Positions 1 to 7,375 of a stretch of 64,000 bases of DNA are shown here, in pieces. Numbering within the stretch: the first letter of the stretch is position 1; each line of letters begins with the position of its first letter. The stretch is from the NCBI RefSeq assembly GCF_041053105.1, contig NZ_CP163444.1, forward strand, positions 6,914,501 to 6,978,500. Direction: 5' to 3'. A program made the translations under genes and the position numbers. The stretch comes from Streptomyces sp. R44. Lineage in GTDB: Bacteria > Actinomycetota > Actinomycetes > Streptomycetales > Streptomycetaceae. The notes below the pieces were generated by a model, which did no database searches, was not told the DNA's origin, and saw only the letters and a program-made list of their open reading frames with translations.

Positions 1-978
1 GATGCCGGAGGCCATCGTGCCCGAGCCGGCGACGCCGACCGAACGGACCTCGCGGCCGGCGCCGGCGCCGGCGGAGGTGAGCGGGGTCAGCGCGTCGCGC
101 ACGACCTCGCCGGAGCCCGGCGCCTCGTACGTGTAGAAGCCGCGGCCCGCCTTGCGGCCGGTCAGCCCGGCCTCGCTGAGCTGCTTGAGGATCGGGGCGG
201 GGGCGTGCAGCCGGTCGTGCGAGGCCGCGTACATGGCCTCCAGGACCGTACGGGCCGTGTCGACGCCGATCAGGTCGAGCAGCGCCAGCGGGCCCATCGG
301 CAGGCCGCAGCCCAGCTTCATCGCCGCGTCGATGTCCTCGCGGGAGGCGTACTTGGCCTCGTACATGGCGGCGGCCTGGTTCAGGTAGCCGAAGAGCAGC
401 CCGTCCGCGATGAAACCGGCCCGGTCGCCGACCGCGACCGGCTCCTTGCCGAGGTCCTGCGCGAGGCGCGTCACGGCGTCCACGGCGCGCGGGTCGGTCA
501 GCACGGAGGAGACGACCTCGACCAGCTTCATGGCCTGGACCGGCGCGAAGAAGTGCAGGCCCAGGACCCGCTCGGGGTGCGCCGAGTCGGCGGCGAGCCG
601 GGTCACGGAGAGGGCGTTCGTGCCGGTGGCCAGGATCGCGTCGGGCCGGACGATCCCGTCCAGGGCCCGGAAGACCTCCTGCTTCGCCTCGTACGACTCG
701 GGCACGACCTCGATCACGAGGTCCGCCTCGGCGGCCGCCTGGAGGTCGGAGAAGGTACGGAAGCGGGCCAGGACGTCCTGCCGCTCCTCCTCGGTGATCC
801 GCTCGCGGGCCACCGCACGGGCGGTGGAGGCCTCCAGGGCCGCGACGGCCTGGGCTGCGGCGGTGTCGCTGATGTCGATGCCGATGACCTCGCGGCCGGC
901 CCGGGCGAGGACGTCGGCGATGCCCGCGCCCATGGTGCCGAGACCGACGACGGCGATGGTGGAGAGAGGGGTGTCCAT
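1..978 (-). CDS. 3-hydroxyacyl-CoA / 3-hydroxybutyryl-CoA dehydrogenase, C-terminus cut by the window edge
   Basis: The enzyme oxidises (S)-3-hydroxyacyl-CoA to 3-oxoacyl-CoA with NAD(P) in beta-oxidation or the reverse C4 pathway. The N-terminal Rossmann loop GLGTMG is at residues 12-17, the catalytic-type histidine of GLHFFAP is H142, and the helical C-terminal domain follows from about residue 185. Where the family usually has GFIVNR this protein reads GFIADG, so the usual Asn is Asp. The last visible residues (about 315-326, GVAGSGTMASGI) begin a second dinucleotide-binding loop, so this is probably the long actinobacterial form with a repeated dehydrogenase module, not the single-module protein of about 290 aa. 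The ATG is at 976-978 and the gene reads off the left edge. Confidence 0.93.
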   Translation of the reverse strand, partial: MDTPLSTIAVVGLGTMGAGIADVLARAGREVIGIDISDTAAAQAVAALEASTARAVARERITEEERQDVLARFRTFSDLQAAAEADLVIEVVPESYEAKQEVFRALDGIVRPDAILATGTNALSVTRLAADSAHPERVLGLHFFAPVQAMKLVEVVSSVLTDPRAVDAVTRLAQDLGKEPVAVGDRAGFIADGLLFGYLNQAAAMYEAKYASREDIDAAMKLGCGLPMGPLALLDLIGVDTARTVLEAMYAASHDRLHAPAPILKQLSEAGLTGRKAGRGFYTYEAPGSGEVVRDALTPLTSAGAGAGREVRSVGVAGSGTMASGI

Positions 979-1278
979 CAGGGGACTCCAGAGGAAGAGT
1001 GACGACTGAGGGCAGTGCGCGCACGAAAGGGGCGCGGGAAAGAGCGAGGGCGATGCCCGGAAAAAGAGGGCCGTGCCCTGGGAAAAGGAGCGACGGACTC
1101 TGTCCCGGAGTCACGTCGAAACTGCCGAACCGACAAGCGAACACAACGGCTGCGTCACCAGGCCGTCGTGCGAAGTGCGGGTGGTGCCCGCTCACCTGAG
1201 ACTAACCGGCCGGTAACGAGCGCGCCAGTCCCGGGAAGTTGGGAAAGTGTGATCTGGATCGCGGATAGGGTCGGATTC
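979..1278. other. 300-base intergenic region between divergent genes
   Basis: No supportable gene is seen here. It must hold the promoter of the dehydrogenase (leftward) and of the HEAT-repeat gene (rightward). A TAGGGT hexamer at 1266-1271 fits the TAnnnT form of an actinobacterial -10 box and lies only 7 bases before the ATG at 1279. This suggests a leaderless transcript for the HEAT-repeat gene, which also lacks a clear ribosome binding site. Confidence 0.4.
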
Positions 1279-1881
1279 ATGGAAATCTCCGAGGACCCGG
1301 AATTCTGCTCGATGATCGATCGATTGCGGGACGAGATCGAGAATGAGACCGGAGAAGTCCCGGCGGCATTCACGGAACTCGCCGCGACGGAGGATCGCGA
1401 GGAACTGCACCGCGTCCTCACCGCGCCCGGACAGCCGCTCTGGGCCCGGGAGATCGCCGCCTACGTCCTCGGCGTCGCGGGCGACCCGCGCGCCTTCGAG
1501 GCCCTCGTCCTCCTCCTCAACCACCGCGACCCGGAGCGCTGTGTCACCGCCGCCCACGCCCTGGTCCGGCTGGGCGACCCGCGCACCGCGCGCGCGGCGG
1601 CCGCCCTCGCCACCAACGAACTCCGGATCGCCTACGCCCTGCTGCCGGTCCGGCTGCTCGCCGAGCTCAGCGCGCCCGAGTCCGTCCCGGCCCTGATCAC
1701 CGTCCTCGGACGGCGGCTTCGGGCCGACGACCCCCACTGGCGCGTCGGCCTCGCCTGCGTCGAGGGCCTCGGCGCCCTCGGCGACCCCCGCGCCCGCCCG
1801 GCGTTGGAGGCGGCGCTCCCGCACCCCCGGCTGGGCGCCGAGGCCCAGCGGTCACTGACCCGGCTCGACCCGGCCGGCTGA
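1279..1881 (+). CDS. HEAT-repeat domain protein
   Basis: This 200-aa protein is made almost wholly of short paired alpha helices of HEAT type. Repeat signatures such as AREIAAYVLGVAGDPRAFEAL and AAHALVRLGDPRTARAA recur about every 30-35 residues from residue 55 to the end, which suggests a scaffold for protein-protein contact. There are no catalytic motifs, signal peptide or membrane segments. The ATG at 1279 has no strong Shine-Dalgarno, but a -10-like TAGGGT just upstream suggests leaderless expression. An in-frame GTG at 1249 is the alternative start. The 3' end overlaps the convergent MFS gene by 30 bases. The partner is unknown. Confidence 0.8.
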   Translation: MEISEDPEFCSMIDRLRDEIENETGEVPAAFTELAATEDREELHRVLTAPGQPLWAREIAAYVLGVAGDPRAFEALVLLLNHRDPERCVTAAHALVRLGDPRTARAAAALATNELRIAYALLPVRLLAELSAPESVPALITVLGRRLRADDPHWRVGLACVEGLGALGDPRARPALEAALPHPRLGAEAQRSLTRLDPAG

Positions 1882-3108
1882 CGTCGAGCCGGGGCGCGTC
1901 CCGGCCGGGCGCAGGGTGCCGACCGCCGCGAGGACCGGCGGGACCGCGGCGAGCGCGAAGCACACGGGCAGCGGCAGACTGCCCACCAGGAATCCCGCAC
2001 CGGCCGTCGCCCCCGTGGTGCCGGCGTTGAAAGAGGTGTTGACCCAGGCCCCGGCGCGGGTGCGCCGCCCCGCGTCCACGGACTCGTCGGCGAGGAGATA
2101 GGCGCTCGTGATCGCCGGCGCCAGGAACAGACCGCCGAGCGCCATCCAGCCGACCAGCGCGTACGGATGCGGGGAGAGCCCCGCCACCCCGAGGACCGCA
2201 CCGAGTCCGAGGGCCAGGGCCGACAGCCGTACGGCGGTGGACACCCGCCACGGCACGGCGCCGTACACCAGCCCGCCGACGGCGCTGCCCGCCGACAGGG
2301 CCGCCATCGCCCACGCCACCGCCCCGGGGCGGTGGTGTGCGTCGGCGAACGCGATCACGAGGAGTTCGACGGCGCCCAGACACGCGCCGACCGCGGCCGA
2401 CACGCCCGCCGCCCTGAGCACCCCGGCACTCGGCATGCCAGCCCGGCCCGCCGCCTTCTCCGGCGTCCCGGGCTCCCGCTCCCCGGTCCCGCCCCGCACC
2501 GCCGGCGAGGTGACGAGCGCGAGCGTGCCGGTCAGGATCAGCCCGGCGCTCACCACGAGCCCGGCCGGCGCCGACGCGTACCCCACGAGCAGTCCCACCA
2601 GCAACGGGCCCGTGACGAAGAGGAGTTCCTCCGCCACCGTGTCCAGGCTGTACGCGCGCCGCAGCAGGTCCCGGTCGGTCAGCATCCCGCTCAGCAGCGC
2701 CCGCGTCACCGGGCCGAGCGGCGGGGTCAGGGCTCCCGCGCCGCAGGCCAGGACCATCAGGGCGAGGGCCGGCGTCGCCGGCCGGGCCGTCGCCACCGCG
2801 AGCGCGACGAGCAGCAGGGCGTACGCGGTGGCCAGCGGTATCAGAGCCCGGCGCGGCCCGAAGCGGTCGATCAGGGCCGCCCGCGCGGGCGACAGCACGA
2901 CACCGGTCAGCCCGAACGCGGCCATGACCGTGCCGGCCGCGGCGTACGAACCGGTACTGCCCGTGACGGAGAGGATCAGGGAGAGCGGGGCGGTGCCGTA
3001 CGACAGCCGCCCCAGGAGAGCCGCCCCGAAGGTGCGGCGGGCGTGCGGGGTCCTCAGCACCGCCGCGTACGTGGGCGCGGGGGAGTGGACAGGGGAGGTC
3101 GCGGACAT
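1852..3108 (-). CDS. MFS transporter, 12-TM drug-efflux type
   Basis: This 418-aa integral membrane protein of the major facilitator superfamily shows about 12 hydrophobic segments separated by short loops. Between TM2 and TM3 lies the arginine-rich loop ARAALIDRFGPRRAL, a form of MFS motif A. A longer hydrophilic loop, rich in Gly and Glu, lies near residues 200-225 between the two six-helix halves. It probably exports a small molecule by proton antiport; the substrate cannot be read from sequence. The ATG at 3106-3108 was chosen because GAGGAAC lies just upstream. An in-frame extension of 29 residues (to 3195) has no ribosome binding site and a Pro/Arg-rich composition typical of non-coding frames. 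Confidence 0.85.
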   Translation of the reverse strand: MSATSPVHSPAPTYAAVLRTPHARRTFGAALLGRLSYGTAPLSLILSVTGSTGSYAAAGTVMAAFGLTGVVLSPARAALIDRFGPRRALIPLATAYALLLVALAVATARPATPALALMVLACGAGALTPPLGPVTRALLSGMLTDRDLLRRAYSLDTVAEELLFVTGPLLVGLLVGYASAPAGLVVSAGLILTGTLALVTSPAVRGGTGEREPGTPEKAAGRAGMPSAGVLRAAGVSAAVGACLGAVELLVIAFADAHHRPGAVAWAMAALSAGSAVGGLVYGAVPWRVSTAVRLSALALGLGAVLGVAGLSPHPYALVGWMALGGLFLAPAITSAYLLADESVDAGRRTRAGAWVNTSFNAGTTGATAGAGFLVGSLPLPVCFALAAVPPVLAAVGTLRPAGTRPGSTSAGRVEPGQ

Positions 3109-3241
3109 GACGGAGTTCCTCGAAGAGGGCACCGGGCGTGGGCCTGCGGCGCCTGGGCGTGCGGGGACGGCGGGACACCGGGCCCGGCTGGGCACGGTCG
3201 TCGGATCGCCGACTCCTACGCACGGAAGAGGAACATGCGCG

Positions 3242-3691
3242 TCAACGTAGCAGACGGAGCTCCGCCCCGGTCTCGCCCGCTGCCGCGGCCTGCTCCGGTA
3301 TCAGCGCGAAGGCCTCGATCTCCACGAGGAGTTCCGGGCGGACGAGGGCGGAGACCTGGACCGCCGAGCTCGCCGGCAGGGGCGCGCCCGCGAAGTGGGC
3401 GTCCCGGGCGTCCCGTACCGCCGGGAGGTGGGCCACGTCCGTGACGAAGTACGTCAGCTTCACGACGTCCCCGAAGCCCGCGCCGGCCGCCGCGAGGCAG
3501 CGCTCCAGGTTGGCGAAGACCTGGTGGGCCTGGGCCACCGCGTCGCCCTCCCCGACGACCGCCCCGGAGGCGTCGAGGGCGCACTGTCCGGAGATCGCCA
3601 CGAACCGCCCCGTGCCCCACACGACGTGGCTGTACTGGGGGCTGGGTGCGAGGCCGTCGGGGGCGGGCACGTGGGTGAGGTGGCTCGTCAT
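3242..3691 (-). CDS. RidA/YjgF/YER057c/UK114 family protein
   Basis: This 149-aa member of the Rid family would act in the cytosol. Canonical RidA hydrolyses reactive enamine/imine intermediates made by PLP enzymes. The typical pattern is present: the opening near APDGLAPSPQYSHVV, the central VFANLERCLAAAGAGFGDVVKLT and the C-terminal VEIEAFALIP. However, the strictly conserved arginine of RidA proper (in the R-[AS]-x-[VY] motif) reads PASSAVQVSALVRPELLVEIE here. The protein may therefore belong to one of the Rid subgroups without proven deaminase activity. The start is the ATG at 3689-3691; a longer reading frame upstream is antisense noise. The next gene on this strand, the S33 hydrolase, ends about 80 bases upstream. 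Confidence 0.88.
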   Translation of the reverse strand: MTSHLTHVPAPDGLAPSPQYSHVVWGTGRFVAISGQCALDASGAVVGEGDAVAQAHQVFANLERCLAAAGAGFGDVVKLTYFVTDVAHLPAVRDARDAHFAGAPLPASSAVQVSALVRPELLVEIEAFALIPEQAAAAGETGAELRLLR

Positions 3692-3771
3692 GCCCCACAT
3701 CCTCGCGCACACCACTGACAGTGCCCGCCACCCCTTGCGGGGCGCGGGCACCGTGGGGGCCCGGAAGGCCG

Positions 3772-5400
3772 TCAGCGGACGTGGCCCAGGAGGCCGTGGA
3801 GGGCGACGCCCGCCGGTTCCGCGCGTACGGCGCCGGCCCGCTTGCCGGACTTCTCCGGGGTCGCCGGCGCGGCCGCGGTCACGGGCTCCGGCTCGGGCTC
3901 GGGGAGCGCGGCGCAGACCGCGTCCACCTCGGCATCGCCCTCGCCGCGCGGGACCTTGCCCGTGGCGAGGTAGGCGGCCAGGTGCTCGTCGAGGCAGTCG
4001 TTCCCGCCGAGGGTCACCCCGTGGTTCCCGCCGCCCTCCTCGACGACGAGGCTGGAGCCGCGGATCAGCCGGTGCAGGGCCGCCCCGCCCTCGTACGGCG
4101 TGGCCGCGTCGTCCGTGGCCTGGAGGATGAGGACCGGCGGCACCTGGTCGTTGGTGACGTCCGGCGGGGTCAGGGACTCCACCGGCCAGAAGGCGCAGGG
4201 CGCGTTGTACCAGGCGTTGTTCCAGGTGGAGAACGGCGCCTTCGCGTGCACGTCCCAGCTGTCCTTGCGCCACACGTTCCAGTCGCGGGGCCAGCCCGCG
4301 TCCCGGCACTGCACGCTCGTGTAGACCGAGTAGCCGTTGTCGGCGGCCGCGTCGGCCTCCCCGTACCGCTCGTACGCCTCCTTCAGCGGCGCCGGGTCCG
4401 CGTCGTTGACGTACGCCGCGAAGGCGCTCGCGAGGCGGGGCCAGTAGCCGTTGTAGTACCCGCCCGGCAGGAAGGTGTCCTCCAGCTCGCCGGGCCCGAC
4501 CTTGCCGCCGGCCGGCGTCTCGCGCAGCGCGTCCCGCATCCGGTACCAGGCGGCCTCGACCGCCGCCGGGTCGGTGCCCAGCTTGTACACGGCGTTCTGC
4601 CGGGCCACCCAGGCCATGAAGTCCTTGTGTCGGCTGTCGAAGGCGTAGTCCTGCGCGATGTTGTCCTCGTACCAGACGCCGTGCGGGTTCACGACGGAGT
4701 CGAGCGCCATCCGCCGCACCCGGTCCGGGTACAGGCGCGCGTACACCGAGCCCAGGTAGGTGCCGTACGAGTAGCCGAGGTAGTTGATCTTCGGTGCGCC
4801 GAGCGCGTTGCGGATCGCGTCCAGGTCGCGGGCGGTGCTCACGGTGTCGATGTACGGCAGCACGTCCGCGTACTTCTTGCCGCAGGCCTCGGCGAAGGAC
4901 TGCGCCCGCTCGATCGCCGCCCGCTCGGCCGCGGCCCCGTTCGGCACCGAGTCCGCCCGCACGGGCGCGAAGTGGCCGGGCTTGCAGTCGAGCGCGGGCT
5001 CGCTCTTGCCGACCCCGCGCGGGTCGAAGCCGATCACGTCGTACTCGGCGGCCACCTTCGGGGGCAGCGAGGCCGCCACGTACCCGGCCATGCCGCGCCC
5101 GCTGCCGCCGGGCCCGCCCGGGTTCACGAGCAGCGGGCCCTGGAAGGTCTTCGCGGTGTGCGGGACCCGGGTGAGGGCGAGGGTGACCTTCCGTCCGGCC
5201 GGGTCGTCGTGGTTGAGCGGCACCTTCAGGGTGGCGCACTGGAGCCTGGGGTACGCCTTCGTGGCGCAGTCCGTCCAGGCGAGCGGGGGGAGCGGTCGGG
5301 GGGTCGGTTCACCGGCGCCCGCGGGGGCGGCGGGCAGGACGGTGACCGTCCCGGCGACCAGCGCTCCAGCGGCGATCAGCATTCCTGCGCGTGGGGTCAT
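3772..5400 (-). CDS. Secreted alpha/beta hydrolase, tripeptidyl aminopeptidase-like (peptidase family S33)
   Basis: This 542-aa exported hydrolase is of the Streptomyces Tap/SlpD type. A Sec-type signal (hydrophobic residues 7-24, cleavage near AGAG at 27-30) precedes the mature protein. The alpha/beta-hydrolase core shows the oxyanion-type NPGGPGGSG at 93-101, the nucleophile elbow GYSYG with Ser211, the acid Asp431 in the LQATDDAATP strand and His460 in GGGNHG, so the triad is complete. The C-terminal TAP-like domain ends in a basic tail. Family members remove N-terminal tripeptides from extracellular proteins and peptides, so this protein probably feeds on environmental peptides. No LPXTG or membrane anchor is seen. 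Confidence 0.92.
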   Translation of the reverse strand: MTPRAGMLIAAGALVAGTVTVLPAAPAGAGEPTPRPLPPLAWTDCATKAYPRLQCATLKVPLNHDDPAGRKVTLALTRVPHTAKTFQGPLLVNPGGPGGSGRGMAGYVAASLPPKVAAEYDVIGFDPRGVGKSEPALDCKPGHFAPVRADSVPNGAAAERAAIERAQSFAEACGKKYADVLPYIDTVSTARDLDAIRNALGAPKINYLGYSYGTYLGSVYARLYPDRVRRMALDSVVNPHGVWYEDNIAQDYAFDSRHKDFMAWVARQNAVYKLGTDPAAVEAAWYRMRDALRETPAGGKVGPGELEDTFLPGGYYNGYWPRLASAFAAYVNDADPAPLKEAYERYGEADAAADNGYSVYTSVQCRDAGWPRDWNVWRKDSWDVHAKAPFSTWNNAWYNAPCAFWPVESLTPPDVTNDQVPPVLILQATDDAATPYEGGAALHRLIRGSSLVVEEGGGNHGVTLGGNDCLDEHLAAYLATGKVPRGEGDAEVDAVCAALPEPEPEPVTAAAPATPEKSGKRAGAVRAEPAGVALHGLLGHVR

Positions 5401-5514
5401 AGGGCGTTTGTGTCCCGAACCGGCGCGGAGGGGACCTGTTTCGCCGAGAGTTGACCCGAACGGAGGCGGATCCGACGGCGTGTCAGGTGACCGGTCCGAC
5501 GATCGGAAGAACCC

Positions 5515-6546
5515 TCAGAGCAGGGTGAGCTGCTCGGGGGCCGCCGCCAGGGACGGTTCCTCCGGTACGGGGATGCGGCGCGCCGCTCCCCGGTGGGCGG
5601 GTCCGATGCCGAACTCGGCGGCCAGCTCGTGCACCTGACGGGTGATCCGGCGCTGGTACCAGGTCGGCGCGTAGGCCCCGTCCGCGTACATCCGCTCGTA
5701 CCGCCGCACCAGGCCCGGGTGGTGGCGGCGAAGCCAGGCCATGAACCACTCCCGGGCGCCCGGCCGCAGGTGCAGGACGAGCGGGGTGACCGAGCTCGCG
5801 CCGGCCTCGGCGATCGCGCGGACCGTCGCGCGCAGCTGCTCGGGCCGGTCGCCGAGGAAGGGCACCACGGGAGCCATCAGGACCCCGCAGTCGATGCCGT
5901 GCTCACCGAGGGTGCGGACGACGTCGAGGCGCCGCTGCGGCGAGGGGGTGCCGGGCTCGATCGTCCGCCAGAGCTCCTGGTCGGTGAAGCCGACGGAGAC
6001 GGAGATGCCGACCTCGGTGACCCGGGCGGCCTCGGTGAGGAGCTCCAGGTCGCGGAGGATCAGGGTGCCCTTCGTGAGGATCGAGAAGGGGTTCGCCCGG
6101 TCCCGCAGCGCCGTGAGGATGCCCGGCATCAGCCGGTAGCGGCCCTCGGCGCGCTGGTAGCAGTCGACATTGGTGCCCATGGCGATGTGCGCGCCCTGCC
6201 AGCGCGCGGAGGCCAGCTGCCGGGCGAGCAGCTCCGGGGCGTTGATCTTGACGACGATCTGGGAGTCGAAGCCGAGTCCGGTGTCGAGGTCGAGATAGCT
6301 GTGGGTCTTGCGGGCGAAGCAGTACACACACGCGTGCGTGCAGCCCCGGTACGGGTTGACCGTCCACTCGAACGGCATCCGGGAGGCGCCGGGCACCCGG
6401 TTCAGGATCGAGCGGGCCCGGACCTCGTGGAAGGTGATGCCCCGGAACTCGGGGGTGTCGAAGGTGCGGGTGGTGACCGCGTCCGTGCCGAACAGGGCGA
6501 TGTCGGCGGGGGCGGCGGGGGTGTCGCCCAGATTGTCCCAGCGCAT
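5515..6546 (-). CDS. Rv2578c-type radical SAM protein (spore-photoproduct-lyase-like)
   Basis: This 343-aa radical SAM enzyme carries the cluster motif C69-x3-C73-x2-C76 (GCTHACVYC) after the family opening NPYRGC. This is the arrangement in the Rv2578c/SplB-like group, which is related to spore photoproduct lyase. Such proteins bind a [4Fe-4S] cluster and cleave S-adenosylmethionine to start radical chemistry; the substrate of this subgroup is not established. The ATG at 6544-6546 follows a strong GAGGAGG site. A perfect GAAC-N4-GTTC SOS box lies 45 bases upstream of the start, and a TATTCT -10 candidate is beside it. This supports LexA control and a role in the DNA-damage response. Confidence 0.93.
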   Translation of the reverse strand: MRWDNLGDTPAAPADIALFGTDAVTTRTFDTPEFRGITFHEVRARSILNRVPGASRMPFEWTVNPYRGCTHACVYCFARKTHSYLDLDTGLGFDSQIVVKINAPELLARQLASARWQGAHIAMGTNVDCYQRAEGRYRLMPGILTALRDRANPFSILTKGTLILRDLELLTEAARVTEVGISVSVGFTDQELWRTIEPGTPSPQRRLDVVRTLGEHGIDCGVLMAPVVPFLGDRPEQLRATVRAIAEAGASSVTPLVLHLRPGAREWFMAWLRRHHPGLVRRYERMYADGAYAPTWYQRRITRQVHELAAEFGIGPAHRGAARRIPVPEEPSLAAAPEQLTLL

Positions 6547-6590
6547 GGACGCCTCCTCGGTGGCTCTGACTCGGCCGTTCGCTCAGAATA

Positions 6591-6602
6591 GAACACATGT
6601 TC
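6591..6602. promoter_or_regulatory. LexA/SOS box (GAACACATGTTC) upstream of the radical SAM gene
   Basis: The 12-mer is a perfect match to the Gram-positive/actinobacterial LexA operator core GAAC-N4-GTTC. It abuts a TATTCT -10 candidate for the leftward radical SAM gene (minus-strand reading of 6585-6590), so bound LexA would block RNA polymerase. It also lies 92 bases before the rightward SRPBCC gene and could affect that too. Confidence 0.75.
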
Positions 6603-6693
6603 CCTTGATCGTTGCAACCCGGATTTCGCCCGCCGGAGCCCACGTGGTTCGCTTGGCCCACACCCCTGAGGAACCACAAGCTGGAGGAAGTCC

Positions 6694-7137
6694 ATGGCGC
6701 AGGTCGAGGCCACCACCGAACGGATCATCGCCGCCGACGCGGAGACGGTGTTCGACGCGCTGGCCGACTACAGCGGTACGCGCGCGAAGGTGCTCCCCGA
6801 GCACTTCAGCGAGTACGAGGTGCGCGAGGGCGGCGACGGCGAGGGCACCCTCGTCCACTGGAAGCTCCAGGCCACCAGCAAGCGCGTCCGCGACTGCCTC
6901 CTGGAGGTCACCGAGCCCACCGACGGGCAGCTCGTCGAGAAGGACCGCAACTCCTCCATGGTCACCACCTGGACCGTGACCCCCGCCGGCGAGGGCAAGT
7001 CCCGCGCCGTCGTGACCACCGTCTGGAACGGCGCCGGCGGCATCGGCGGCTTCTTCGAGAAGACGTTCGCGCCCAAGGGTCTCGGCCGCATCTACGACGC
7101 CCTGCTCGCCAAGCTGGCGGACGAGGTCGAGAAGTAA
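6694..7137 (+). CDS. SRPBCC family (START/polyketide-cyclase-like fold) protein
   Basis: This 147-aa single-domain protein fits the SRPBCC ligand-binding fold. It has an N-terminal beta strand and helix ([20 protein letters not shown]), a central run of curved-sheet strands, and a long C-terminal helix ([28 protein letters not shown]) that closes the hydrophobic pocket. Proteins of this kind bind small hydrophobic ligands or act as cyclases or aromatases; nothing here names the ligand. There is no signal peptide. The ATG at 6694 follows GGAGGAAG at a good distance. It is divergent from the SOS-controlled radical SAM gene. Confidence 0.85.
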   Translation: MAQVEATTERIIAADAETVFDALADYSGTRAKVLPEHFSEYEVREGGDGEGTLVHWKLQATSKRVRDCLLEVTEPTDGQLVEKDRNSSMVTTWTVTPAGEGKSRAVVTTVWNGAGGIGGFFEKTFAPKGLGRIYDALLAKLADEVEK

Positions 7138-7175
7138 CGCCCGGAGCGTTCACCGATTCGAGTGGATCGCCCGCA

Positions 7176-7208
7176 CCCCCCGTACCCGCGCGACCGCGTA
7201 CCGGGGGC
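7176..7208 (+). terminator. Candidate hairpin terminator after the SRPBCC gene
   Basis: CCCCC at 7177-7181 pairs with GGGGG at 7203-7207, GTAC at 7182-7185 with GTAC at 7198-7201, and GCG at 7188-7190 with CGC at 7195-7197, leaving small bulges. There is no U tract, as is usual in Streptomyces. It sits 40 bases past the stop codon. Confidence 0.4.
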
Positions 7209-7375
7209 GCGGGCCTTCTCGTAAACGCGCTGATGAGCGACCCAAGTGCGCCGTAGTGCAGGGACGTTCACCCGCCCGCGCGCCACCGTCCTCCCGTACC
7301 GCCCGACTTGCTCCCCCTTCGCGCGCAATGCGAAGAATGGCGCGGCGCAGACGCCGTGACGAGGGGAGCAGACAC

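Noticed and set aside
36..1002. Rightward open frame antisense to the dehydrogenase
   Set aside because: The leftward frame gives a clear dehydrogenase with Rossmann motif and catalytic His; the rightward one has no recognisable features.
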